Assembly: GCA_934183045.1 (NCBI GenBank) | Contig: CAKPRW010000060.1 | Span: forward strand, 1-8,786 | Source: an uncultured Clostridia bacterium | GTDB taxonomy: Bacteria > Bacillota > Clostridia > TANB77 > CAG-508 | Length of the DNA: 8,786 bases | Reading direction: 5' to 3' | Part shown: piece after piece, positions 1 through 5,591 of the stretch | How the letters are laid out: every line of letters begins with the position of its first letter | Position numbering within the stretch: position 1 is the stretch's first letter | The notes under the pieces: model-generated | What the model was told of the DNA's origin: nothing | Seen by the model: only the letters and a program-made list of their open reading frames with translations | The model's database searches: none | Made by a program: the position numbers and the translations under genes

Positions 1-421
1 AGTAGCAGTTGCCTTTATGGCGGAATTGGCTATTGAATTTCCTTTTACTCCATTAAATCAACAAATGGAAGTTGCATTATTGTTTGTAACGTTACTTTGT
101 ATGGTGTTAATAGTAAAAAGAAAAATAGTAGGAGCACTAATATATCTATTAGGGTATGGAATGTATTTTGGAGTGGATTTAATTAATAATATCAATGTAA
201 TAATAGGGGCAGAACAGACTTTATCATTAGATGTTTATACTAATACATTTATGTCATTAATAGGAATGATAATACCAATTGCAATATTACTTGATTTATT
301 ACTAGATAAAAATAGAAAAAATAATCCAAAAGATAAAAAAACTGATTGGTTTTATAAAAACGATAAGTTTGATAGAGAAATGGATGAAAGAGCTGATAAA
401 AATAATTACAGAACAATGTAA
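1..421 (+). CDS. Small integral membrane protein, unknown function (5' end outside window)
   Basis: The frame is open to the left edge of the window, so the ATG at 17 is probably internal and the true start lies upstream. The visible part, about 139 codons, has three clear hydrophobic segments, roughly residues 18-34, 37-57 and 79-96 counted from the ATG at 17. A strongly charged tail of about 35 residues follows, rich in Lys, Asp and Asn and containing a DWFYKND motif and a DERADKNNYR stretch just before the stop. This suggests a multi-pass inner membrane protein with a cytoplasmic C-terminus. I recognise no enzyme or transporter family motif. It is followed by a terminator at 465-504, so it closes its transcription unit and is not coupled to the mntP locus downstream. 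Confidence is high that it is a real gene and low on any function. Confidence 0.7.
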   Translation, partial: VAVAFMAELAIEFPFTPLNQQMEVALLFVTLLCMVLIVKRKIVGALIYLLGYGMYFGVDLINNINVIIGAEQTLSLDVYTNTFMSLIGMIIPIAILLDLLLDKNRKNNPKDKKTDWFYKNDKFDREMDERADKNNYRTM

Positions 422-464
422 TCTATACATATGTAGTTAAATATTAATGTTATTATAAATAATA

Positions 465-504
465 GGGCTTATCTGCATGCAATTGCAGATTTAAGTCTCT
501 TTTT
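465..504 (+). terminator. Intrinsic terminator after the membrane protein gene
   Basis: A 7-bp perfect inner stem pairs ATCTGCA (471-477) with TGCAGAT (484-490) around a 6-nt loop. It continues, after a two-T bulge, into a 6-bp outer stem that includes G-T pairs (465-470 with 493-498). A T run at 500-504 follows. The position, between the stop at 421 and the mntP ribosome binding site at 533, fits a terminator. It lacks the conserved GGGGAGTAG and GCAAGAC elements of a yybP-ykoY riboswitch, so it is not a manganese sensor for mntP. Confidence 0.7.
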
Positions 505-543
505 ATATGTATCTAAGAATGATAAAATATAAGGGAGCGAGTT

Positions 544-1107
544 ATGGGAATATTAGAAATTTTATTACTAGGAATAGGATTAGCAATGGATGCTTTTGCA
601 GTGTCAATTTGCAAAGGACTTTCGATGAAAAAAATGAATTGAAAAAATGCGATTATTATTGCAATATATTTTGGAGTATTTCAAGCAATAATGCCTGCAT
701 TGGGATATGTTTTAGGAACAACTTTTGAAAGTCTTGTAACAGCATTTGATCATTGGATTGCATTTATATTATTAGTGTTTATAGGTGGAAACATGATAAA
801 AGGAGCATTTGATGATGAAAAAGAAAAAAATAATGATAAAGTTGATCTCAAGACAATGATTGTTTTAGCATTAGCAACAAGTATTGATGCTTTGGCAGTA
901 GGAATAACATTTGCGTTTTTGAATGTTAATTTGATACTAGCAATATCTATAATAGGAATTATAACATTTGTTATGTCAGCGTTTGGAGTTAAAATCGGAA
1001 ACAGATTTGGAGATAAATATCAAAGTAAAGCTGAGTTCATAGGTGGAGCAATTTTAGTGTTATTGGGAATAAAGATATTACTAGAACATCTAAATATACT
1101 TTTTTAA
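544..1107 (+). pseudogene. mntP: Manganese efflux pump MntP, interrupted by in-frame TGA
   Basis: Read through one TGA, this frame gives a 187-residue protein, the usual MntP length (about 185-190). It has the two family repeats: MDAFAVS near residues 15-21 (Asp16) and ATSIDALAVG around 112-121 (Asp115), plus an HWIAF-LL-FIGG segment in the middle. MntP is a six-helix inner-membrane exporter that lowers cytosolic Mn2+. The start is ATG 544, with GGGAG at 533-537 and a 6-nt spacer. Codon 33 (640-642) is TGA, after MKKMN and before KNAII. The frame is identical on both sides, so this is a point nonsense change and not a frameshift; TGG to TGA would be one base. The 3' piece can start at ATG 691, but there is no ribosome binding site and it lacks the first helix with Asp16, so it is unlikely to work alone. 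Alternatives are a sequencing error, a strain variant, or TGA suppression. Confidence 0.85.
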
Positions 1108-1118
1108 GTCATATATAG

Positions 1119-1149
1119 CAGATGATTTTTGAAAATCATGTGTTTTTTG
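1119..1149 (+). terminator. Intrinsic terminator after mntP
   Basis: ATGATTT (1122-1128) pairs with AAATCAT (1133-1139) around a TTGA loop. The stem extends by two more pairs past one G-G mismatch, and a run of six T follows at 1143-1148. It lies 12 nt after the mntP stop and should separate mntP from the acetyltransferase gene. Confidence 0.7.
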
Positions 1150-1203
1150 TATTAGTATATAGTATATAAAAAATGACAATGTAAAATATAAAGGAGAAAT
1201 ATT

Positions 1204-1758
1204 ATGAACGAAAAAGAAAAAATGTTAGCAGGAGAAATCTATGATGCTAATTATGATAAAGAATTACTTGAAAAAAGACTTAATGCAAAAGAGTTATGTA
1301 AAAAATTCAATGATTGTGATATTAGAAAAACAGAAGAAAAAAAGGAAATATTAGAAAAATTATTTCAAAGAAAAATTGAAATTTTAGGTATTGAACCTAA
1401 TTTTTATTGTGATTATGGATTTAACATACATTTAGGTAAAAATTTTTATTCAAATCATAATTTGGTAGTTTTAGACGCAAACAAAGTAGAGTTTGGAGAC
1501 AATGTATTCATCGGTCCTAATTGCGGATTTTATACATCAGGACATCCATTAAATTATGAAACAAGAAATAAAGGATTAGAATATGCAAAACCAATTAAAA
1601 TAGGAGATAATGTTTGGATTGGTGGAAATGTTTGTGTAATGCCAGGAGTAACAATAGGAGACAATGTAGTTATTGGAGCAGGTAGTGTTGTAACCAAAGA
1701 TATACCATCTAATGTTGTGGCTGTTGGTAATCCTTGCAAAGTTTTAAAAAAGATATAA
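1204..1758 (+). CDS. Sugar O-acetyltransferase, maltose/galactoside acetyltransferase (Mac-LbH) family
   Basis: The 184-residue protein matches the usual length of the maltose/galactoside O-acetyltransferase group (Maa, LacA, NodL). Residues 3-57 form the Mac cap domain, beginning EKEKMLAGEIYDA. From about residue 75 a left-handed parallel beta-helix follows, with hexapeptide turns such as FGDNVFIGPN, IGDNVWIGGN and IGDNVVIGAG. The TSGHPL segment carries His114, equivalent to the catalytic His of the family, and the C-terminus has the AVGNPCKVLK ending typical of these trimeric cytosolic enzymes. The reaction is expected to be acetyl-CoA-dependent 6-O-acetylation of a sugar or glycoside, but the true substrate cannot be read from sequence. 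The start is ATG 1204, with AAGGAG at 1191-1196 and a 7-nt spacer. Hairpins on both sides make it look monocistronic, with no sugar-pathway neighbour to hint at substrate. Confidence 0.93.
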   Translation: MNEKEKMLAGEIYDANYDKELLEKRLNAKELCKKFNDCDIRKTEEKKEILEKLFQRKIEILGIEPNFYCDYGFNIHLGKNFYSNHNLVVLDANKVEFGDNVFIGPNCGFYTSGHPLNYETRNKGLEYAKPIKIGDNVWIGGNVCVMPGVTIGDNVVIGAGSVVTKDIPSNVVAVGNPCKVLKKI

Positions 1759-1860
1759 AAGCATTAAAATTAAATAAAGATTTCCAACATCACATGAAAA
1801 GATAGAAAATATGTAAATGTGTAGTTGTACTTTAAAAATTGATAGTTATATTATAAATTA

Positions 1861-1900
1861 CATAAAGCAAGTGATTGGTTGAAAGTCACTTGCTTTTATG
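1861..1900 (+). terminator. Long hairpin, probable terminator of the acetyltransferase gene
   Basis: The left arm 1861-1874 (CATAAAGCAAGTGA) pairs with the right arm 1886-1900, with a single extra T and an 11-nt loop. The right arm is T-rich and has no long T run after it. The left arm carries an A run, so it could also stop transcription from the opposite direction. It sits about 100 nt after the stop at 1758. A promoter for the next gene overlaps its loop and right arm. Confidence 0.55.
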
Positions 1901-1907
1901 TTAAAAT
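1879..1907 (+). promoter_or_regulatory. Sigma-A-type promoter for the HAD gene
   Basis: TTGAAA at 1879-1884 and TAAAAT at 1902-1907 are separated by exactly 17 nt. A TG at 1899-1900 one base before the -10 gives an extended -10. Transcription would start near 1914, about 58 nt before the GTG at 1972. A second TG-T-TAAAAT copy lies at 1915-1923 and could be an alternative -10 without a good -35. Confidence 0.6.
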
Positions 1908-1958
1908 ATAAAAGTGTTAAAATGTGGAATGAAGAAAAAATAAGAAATAGAGAATTTT

Positions 1959-1965
1959 AGAGGTG
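1959..1965 (+). promoter_or_regulatory. Ribosome binding site deciding the HAD start
   Basis: AGAGGTG matches the 16S anti-Shine-Dalgarno and lies 6 nt before the GTG at 1972. The earlier in-frame GTG at 1963 lies inside this site and has no ribosome binding site of its own, so 1972 is preferred. Confidence 0.65.
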
Positions 1966-1971
1966 AATATA

Positions 1972-2553
1972 GTGATTAAAAATATTATATTAGATATTGG
2001 CGGTATTATCTTCGACGATAGCAAACATAATATTGAAAAACTATTGAATAAAAAGTGTGACAATATTTATAAAATAGCTTATGGCAAAGGATTTAAAAAG
2101 AGTTTATTAGGAGCAATAAGAGTTCAGGATCATATAAACAATTTAAAAAATGAAAAAGACTTTAATGACATAAGTTACATTTTAAATAAAGAAAACTTAA
2201 TAAAATCATATCCTCTAATAAAAGAAAATTTTGAATACATAAAAAAACTAAAAGAAAGAGGATATAAACTATATTTACTAACTAATATAACTGAGGACAG
2301 TTATACATATATAAATGATTTAATTGACATAAACAAAACATTTGATGGTGGGATATATTCATATCAAGAACATTTAATAAAACCAAACCATGATATTTAT
2401 AAGTTATTGCTCAATAAATTTAATTTAAAGAAAGAGGAAACAATATTTTTTGATGATAAAGAAAAGAATGTTGTAGCTGCAAATGAAGTAGGAATAAAAT
2501 CATTTATATTTACTTCTACTAGAGATATAGAAAATGCATTAAAACAGATGTGA
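1972..2553 (+). CDS. HAD-superfamily hydrolase, IA-type (YihX-like sugar phosphatase group)
   Basis: A 193-residue cytosolic HAD protein with all four motifs in order. Motif I is LDIGGII, with nucleophile Asp8; it has the Gly-for-second-Asp pattern seen in the DLGNV/DLGGV phosphatases such as YihX. Motif II is LLTN (Thr104-Asn105). Motif III is the Lys of LIKPNHDIY (Lys137). Motif IV is IFFDDKEKN (Asp161-Asp162). A helical cap lies between motifs I and II, as in subclass I. The likely reaction is Mg2+-dependent hydrolysis of a small phosphomonoester such as a sugar phosphate; the substrate is unknown. GTG 1972 is chosen because AGAGGTG sits 6 nt upstream. The nine bases back to GTG 1963 would add only NIV and would overlap the ribosome binding site. 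The stop is TGA, the only CDS here ending so, which supports normal use of TGA as a stop. It has its own promoter at 1879-1907. Confidence 0.9.
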   Translation: MIKNIILDIGGIIFDDSKHNIEKLLNKKCDNIYKIAYGKGFKKSLLGAIRVQDHINNLKNEKDFNDISYILNKENLIKSYPLIKENFEYIKKLKERGYKLYLLTNITEDSYTYINDLIDINKTFDGGIYSYQEHLIKPNHDIYKLLLNKFNLKKEETIFFDDKEKNVVAANEVGIKSFIFTSTRDIENALKQM

Positions 2554-2561
2554 TTTTTATT

Positions 2562-2590
2562 TATTATAAAGATAATTAAGTTGATATAAT
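2562..2590 (+). promoter_or_regulatory. Possible extended -10 promoter for the UDG-like gene
   Basis: TGATATAAT at 2582-2590 is a perfect extended -10 (TG, one base, TATAAT). The -35 position at 17-nt spacing (2562-2567) is poor, which extended -10 promoters tolerate. The transcript would start near 2597, about 75 nt before the ATG at 2672. It could also drive the ElaA-like gene that follows. Confidence 0.45.
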
Positions 2591-2659
2591 TGATGTATTT
2601 AGAAATAAAATCAAACATTCTTAAGAAGATTTACAATGTATTGGTATAGCCAAATAGAT

Positions 2660-2664
2660 GGGAG
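2660..2664 (+). promoter_or_regulatory. Ribosome binding site deciding the UDG-like start
   Basis: GGGAG lies 7 nt before ATG 2672. The in-frame ATG at 2636 has no purine-rich site in front of it, so the twelve extra residues it would add are probably not translated. Confidence 0.6.
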
Positions 2665-2671
2665 AAATAAG

Positions 2672-3322
2672 ATGGACTTAGAAGAACTAAAAAAGTATTA
2701 TGATAAGTTACAATTAAAATATGGTGCTAAAGAATTAGATGCTATTTATAATGGCGGATGTGATAAAAATCCAGAAATATGTTTTGTATTTATGAATCCT
2801 ACTAAAAGAAATATTGCAGCTTCAAAAGATTGGAATGGTTTAAAAGCTCCATGGATAGGGACTAAAAATATATGGGATCTATTTTATAAAATAGGAATGT
2901 TAGATGAAGAAATCTATCATAAAATCAAAAGTATTAAAGGTAGTGAGTGGACAGAAGAATTTGCAAATGAAGTTTATGATAATGTAAAAAAACATAAATA
3001 TTTTATTACTAATTTAGGAAAGTGTACACAAGTAGATGCAAGAGAATTGCCAGATAGTGTTTATAAAGAGTATTTATACTTATTAGAAAAGGAGATAGAA
3101 ATTATTAATCCAAAGGCTATTATTTTATTTGGTAACCAAGTAAGTTCGATTGTTTTAAACGAAAAAAATTCCGTATCTCAATGTAGAAAAAAAGTATTTC
3201 AAAAAGACATTAATGGAAAAAAATATAATTGCTATTCTGTATATTATCCTGTTGGAAACGGAAGGTTTAATATAAATAAATCAATAGAAGACATTCTTTA
3301 TATAAAAGAAAATTTGCAATAA
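2672..3322 (+). CDS. Uracil-DNA glycosylase superfamily protein, divergent
   Basis: A 216-residue protein with the layout of the UDG fold. Residues 37-43 (CFVFMNP) fit motif 1 of the SMUG/MUG type, where GMNPG or GINPG carries an Asn that positions the water. KAPWIGTKNIWDLF (58-71) fits the following uracil-binding loop. YFITNLGKCTQ (110-120) resembles the TNVVKCRP strand of family 4 enzymes, and INPKAIILFGNQVSS (145-159) resembles the conserved kP-vIv-lG strand. YYPVGNGRFNINKS (191-204) falls where motif 2 (HPS or HPSPRN) should be, with Tyr in place of His. The four Cys of family 4 [4Fe-4S] enzymes are not evident. Known members remove uracil or damaged bases from DNA. Membership of the superfamily is likely, but glycosylase activity is not assured with these substitutions. 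The ElaA-like gene follows after 38 nt, so the two may share a transcript. Confidence 0.75.
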   Translation: MDLEELKKYYDKLQLKYGAKELDAIYNGGCDKNPEICFVFMNPTKRNIAASKDWNGLKAPWIGTKNIWDLFYKIGMLDEEIYHKIKSIKGSEWTEEFANEVYDNVKKHKYFITNLGKCTQVDARELPDSVYKEYLYLLEKEIEIINPKAIILFGNQVSSIVLNEKNSVSQCRKKVFQKDINGKKYNCYSVYYPVGNGRFNINKSIEDILYIKENLQ

Positions 3323-3360
3323 AAATAGACAAATGAACAGTCAATTATGGGAGGAAGACA

Positions 3361-3798
3361 ATGGAGTTAGTTGTAAAAAGATTTGAAGAATTAACAATAA
3401 ATGAATTATATGAAATACTAAAAGTAAGAGTTGATATTTTTGTAGTAGAGCAAAAATGTCCATATAAAGAATTAGATGAAAAAGATAAGAAGGCATATCA
3501 TATTTATTTAAAGGAAAATAATCAAATAAAAGCATATCTAAGAGTTATAGATGCAGGTGTTTCATTTGAAGAAGTTTCAATAGGTAGAGTATTATCAACA
3601 GAAAGAGGTAAAGGTTTTGCTAAAGCAGTTATCGAAGAAGGAATTAGAGTTTCTAAGGAATTGTTAAATGCAGATAAAATAAAAATAGAAGCTCAAGTAT
3701 ATGCTCAAAAAATGTATGAAAAGTTTGGATTTAAACCTGTTTCAAAAGAATTTTTAGAGGATGGCATACCACATATTCAAATGGTACTTGATTTATAA
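3361..3798 (+). CDS. GNAT N-acetyltransferase, ElaA-like
   Basis: A 145-residue single-domain GNAT. The N-terminal stretch KVRVDIFVVEQKCPYKELDEKD (residues 21-42) is the ElaA signature (LR-xVFVVEQ-CPY-E-D--D). The acetyl-CoA-binding loop is RGKGFAK (82-88), and the C-terminal part has YEKFGFKPVSKEFLEDGIPH, again ElaA-like. The length is normal for the family (about 145-155). ElaA proteins are small cytosolic acyltransferases whose acceptor is not firmly established, so only acetyl-CoA-dependent acetylation of an amine is inferred. The start is ATG 3361, with GGGAGG at 3349-3354 and a 6-nt spacer. It lies 38 nt after the UDG-like gene without a visible terminator between, so co-transcription is likely. 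Confidence 0.88.
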   Translation: MELVVKRFEELTINELYEILKVRVDIFVVEQKCPYKELDEKDKKAYHIYLKENNQIKAYLRVIDAGVSFEEVSIGRVLSTERGKGFAKAVIEEGIRVSKELLNADKIKIEAQVYAQKMYEKFGFKPVSKEFLEDGIPHIQMVLDL

Positions 3799-3853
3799 TA
3801 TGAAATTTAATTTATAAGATATAAACAAAATAGATTGAAATTTAGTGCGTTAA

Positions 3854-3958
3854 ATGAACCGAAAAATATCTATTGTTAAAGACTATGGAAAGGAATTTTG
3901 GTACGTACGTGAGTTACAAAAAATATTAAAATATAAAGATTGGAGAAGTCAAACAAAT
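3854..3958 (+). pseudogene. DinD/Bro-N-like gene fragment, in frame with the downstream GNAT
   Basis: The 35 codons before the GNAT start encode DYGKEFW followed by YVRELQKILKYKDWR. This closely resembles the N-terminal segment of DinD-type DNA-damage-inducible proteins (pattern: G-E-W-ARELQK-LGY--W-NF) and is unlike any GNAT N-terminus. The match stops after the Trp-Arg, where DinD would continue with an NF-VI-KA helix. The ATG at 3854 has no ribosome binding site. I read this as the remnant of a largely deleted dinD-like gene that is now the leader of the GNAT gene. A genuine in-frame fusion is the alternative, but a 30-residue piece of that fold would not be expected to fold alone. Identification rests on recalled family patterns and on a short stretch. 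Confidence 0.6.
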
Positions 3959-4507
3959 ATGAAAACTATTGAAACTCAAAGATTTTATTTAACTACAATA
4001 ACAATGCAAGATATAGATAATGTATATAATATTCTATGTAAAGAGAATGTAATAGCTAATCTTAATATGGAAATTCATAAATCAATTGAAGACACTAAAA
4101 AACTAATAGAAAATTATTTAGCCGAATTAGAGAATAAAACAAAATTTCCTTATAAAATTATAGATAAAAAAAGCAAAGAATTTATAGGAGTGTTTTTAAA
4201 TAAATTAGATTTATATGATGAAGATTGTTTTGAATTTACTATTTATTTAGATGAAAAGTATTGGGGTAAGGGCATATATACAGAAGTATTGCCTTATATG
4301 ATAGATTCTGCTTTTGAAGTAGCACAAACAGGTAATTATAGAGGCTTTGTAAAAGAATCAAATATAGCATCAAGAAAAGTTTTGGAAAAGTCAAATTTAA
4401 AATTAGAAAAGATATTTAATGTCCCTGGAATTGAAGAAAAGATATATTCATTTTTAATAACGAGGGAAGAGTGGAAAAATTTGAATTTGCATCAGCATAT
4501 ATTGTAA
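3959..4507 (+). CDS. GNAT N-acetyltransferase, RimJ/RimL type
   Basis: From ATG 3959 the protein has 182 residues, typical for the Acetyltransf_3 (RimJ/RimL) group. It opens with MKTIETQRFYLTTITMQD, the usual ET-RL-LR-IT--D start of that group. The acetyl-CoA loop is LDEKYWGKGIYTEVL, and the C-terminal half has the ESNIASRKVLEKSNLKLE segment matching N-AS-kvleK-Gf. Members acetylate N-termini of ribosomal proteins, peptides, polyamines or antibiotics; the acceptor here is unknown. A possible ribosome binding site, TGGAGAAG (3941-3948), lies 10 nt upstream, within the DinD-like fragment. The frame stays open back to 3854, so a longer product with a 35-residue foreign leader cannot be excluded. 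No clear promoter was found in the 160 nt after the ElaA-like gene. The last codons form one arm of an inverted repeat. Confidence 0.85.
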   Translation: MKTIETQRFYLTTITMQDIDNVYNILCKENVIANLNMEIHKSIEDTKKLIENYLAELENKTKFPYKIIDKKSKEFIGVFLNKLDLYDEDCFEFTIYLDEKYWGKGIYTEVLPYMIDSAFEVAQTGNYRGFVKESNIASRKVLEKSNLKLEKIFNVPGIEEKIYSFLITREEWKNLNLHQHIL

Positions 4508-4525
4508 ATGTAACTATATGCTGAT
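4491..4525 (+). repeat. Perfect 11-bp inverted repeat across the GNAT stop codon
   Basis: ATCAGCATATA (4491-4501) is the reverse complement of TATATGCTGAT (4515-4525), with a 13-nt loop that contains the TAA stop at 4505-4507. No T run follows, so it is not a canonical intrinsic terminator. It could be a transcript 3'-end hairpin that slows decay or a weak pause site before rbgA. Confidence 0.6.
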
Positions 4526-4587
4526 TGGACAAAAATTGAAGTAAAATATTAGGTGAAGAATATTTATCAATTTAAAAGTTATAAAAA

Positions 4588-4593
4588 AGGAAG
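4588..4593 (+). promoter_or_regulatory. Ribosome binding site deciding the rbgA start
   Basis: AGGAAG lies 8 nt before ATG 4602. The upstream in-frame GTG at 4593 overlaps this site and is too close to use it, so ATG 4602 is the better start. Confidence 0.6.
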
Positions 4594-4601
4594 TGAAAAA
4601 T

Positions 4602-5561
4602 ATGGATATGTATAAAAAAAGAAAAATGAGACAAGAAAAGAAAAATAGTAATAATCAAGAAAACTCATCAAAAGTTAGTATCAACTGGTATCCAGGACAT
4701 ATGGCGAAAACAAGAAAACAAATAATGGAAGATTTAAAATTTGTAGATATTGTAATAGAATTATTGGATGCAAGAATTCCAATTGCTAGTCAAAACCCAG
4801 ATATAGGAGATCTTATACAAGGAAAGAAAAAAGTTATAATATTAAACAAATGTGATATGTCTGATGAAAGGCAAAATGCGTTATGGGTAAAGTATTTTGC
4901 GGAAAAAGGAATACCTGCTGTATTGACAGATTCTAATTCAGGTAAAGGGATTGAAGAAAGTATTAGACAAATAGAAAATGTTATGAAAGAAGACATAATG
5001 AGTCAGACTGAAAAGGGAAGAATTGGTCGAAAAATTAGAGCGATGATTATAGGAATACCAAATGTAGGAAAATCATCTTATATTAATAGAATTTCTAAAA
5101 GAACGACAGCCAATGTAGGAAATAAACCAGGAGTAACAAAGCAAAAACAATGGATACGTATTAATGAAAAAGTGGAATTATTAGATACTCCAGGTGTATT
5201 ATGGCCTAAATTTGAAAATCAAGAAATAGCGTTACATTTAGCGTTTACAGGAACTATTAAAGAAGATGTTTTAGAAAGAACAGAAATAGCATATTATTTA
5301 GTTAAATTTTTAATAGAAAATAACATGAAACAATTATGTGAAAGATATAAACTAGAAAAAGACTATATCAATCAAATATTAGAGCAAGATAGACCAGAGA
5401 ATGAAAACATTTATGAAATAATGTTAGAAATAGGCAGAAAAAGAGGATGCATTATATCTGGAGGCAATATTGATGAAGAAAAGACAGCAAGGATAATATT
5501 AGATGAATTCAAAAATGGCAAATTAGGAAAGATTACAATTGAAAAGGCAGAAAATTATTAA
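4602..5561 (+). CDS. rbgA: Ribosome biogenesis GTPase RbgA (YlqF)
   Basis: A 319-residue circularly permuted GTPase. The N-terminal INWYPGHMAK (about 27-36) is the YlqF/RbgA hallmark. The G motifs come in the order G4-G5-G1-G2-G3: NKCD at 82-85, a G5 region near TDSNSGKG (109-116), GIPNVGKSS at 151-159, PGVT around 176-179, and DTPG at 195-198. The C-terminal helical domain, with ICISGGNID-like GCIISGGNIDEE and an ILDEFKNGKLG ending, matches RbgA. The protein binds late 45S/50S precursors, promotes incorporation of late proteins such as uL16, and then hydrolyses GTP. The length is slightly above the B. subtilis protein because of a Lys-rich N-terminal tail of about 24 residues. ATG 4602 is chosen over GTG 4593 by ribosome-binding-site spacing. 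mrnC follows after 30 nt without a terminator, so the two probably form one operon. Confidence 0.96.
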   Translation: MDMYKKRKMRQEKKNSNNQENSSKVSINWYPGHMAKTRKQIMEDLKFVDIVIELLDARIPIASQNPDIGDLIQGKKKVIILNKCDMSDERQNALWVKYFAEKGIPAVLTDSNSGKGIEESIRQIENVMKEDIMSQTEKGRIGRKIRAMIIGIPNVGKSSYINRISKRTTANVGNKPGVTKQKQWIRINEKVELLDTPGVLWPKFENQEIALHLAFTGTIKEDVLERTEIAYYLVKFLIENNMKQLCERYKLEKDYINQILEQDRPENENIYEIMLEIGRKRGCIISGGNIDEEKTARIILDEFKNGKLGKITIEKAENY

Positions 5562-5578
5562 AATGGTTCTTTTTAGAA

Positions 5579-5584
5579 AAGGAG
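5579..5584 (+). promoter_or_regulatory. Ribosome binding site for the TTG start of mrnC
   Basis: AAGGAG lies 7 nt before TTG 5592. An in-frame TAG at 5574-5576 closes the frame upstream and there is no ATG or GTG between, so TTG 5592 is the only reasonable start. Confidence 0.75.
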
Positions 5585-5591
5585 AGTAAAA

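Noticed and set aside
523..528. TAAAAT boxes just before the mntP (523-528) and acetyltransferase (1182-1187) ribosome binding sites as promoters
   Set aside because: Transcription would start inside the ribosome binding site, and neither has a -35 element at a proper distance; they are likely AT-rich background.
422..543. yybP-ykoY riboswitch in front of mntP
   Set aside because: Such a leader is common before mntP, but this 122-nt gap has only a terminator-like hairpin and none of the conserved riboswitch core sequences.
640..642. TGA as selenocysteine or as a Trp codon in a recoded genome
   Set aside because: No stem-loop of SECIS type follows the codon and MntP is not a known selenoprotein. 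TGG encodes Trp in the other genes, and TGA serves as the stop of the HAD gene, so the standard code fits better.
507..728. Open frame of 73 codons on the + strand across the mntP 5' half
   Set aside because: It lies in another frame over recognisable MntP coding sequence, has no ribosome binding site, and gives a Cys/Asn-rich product with no family pattern.
1554..1739. 61-codon - strand open frame opposite the acetyltransferase
   Set aside because: Its Pro/Thr/Ile repeats merely mirror the hexapeptide repeats on the + strand.
2636..2671. Upstream ATG at 2636 as start of the UDG-like protein
   Set aside because: There is no ribosome binding site, while ATG 2672 has GGGAG at 7 nt; the extra residues match nothing in the family.
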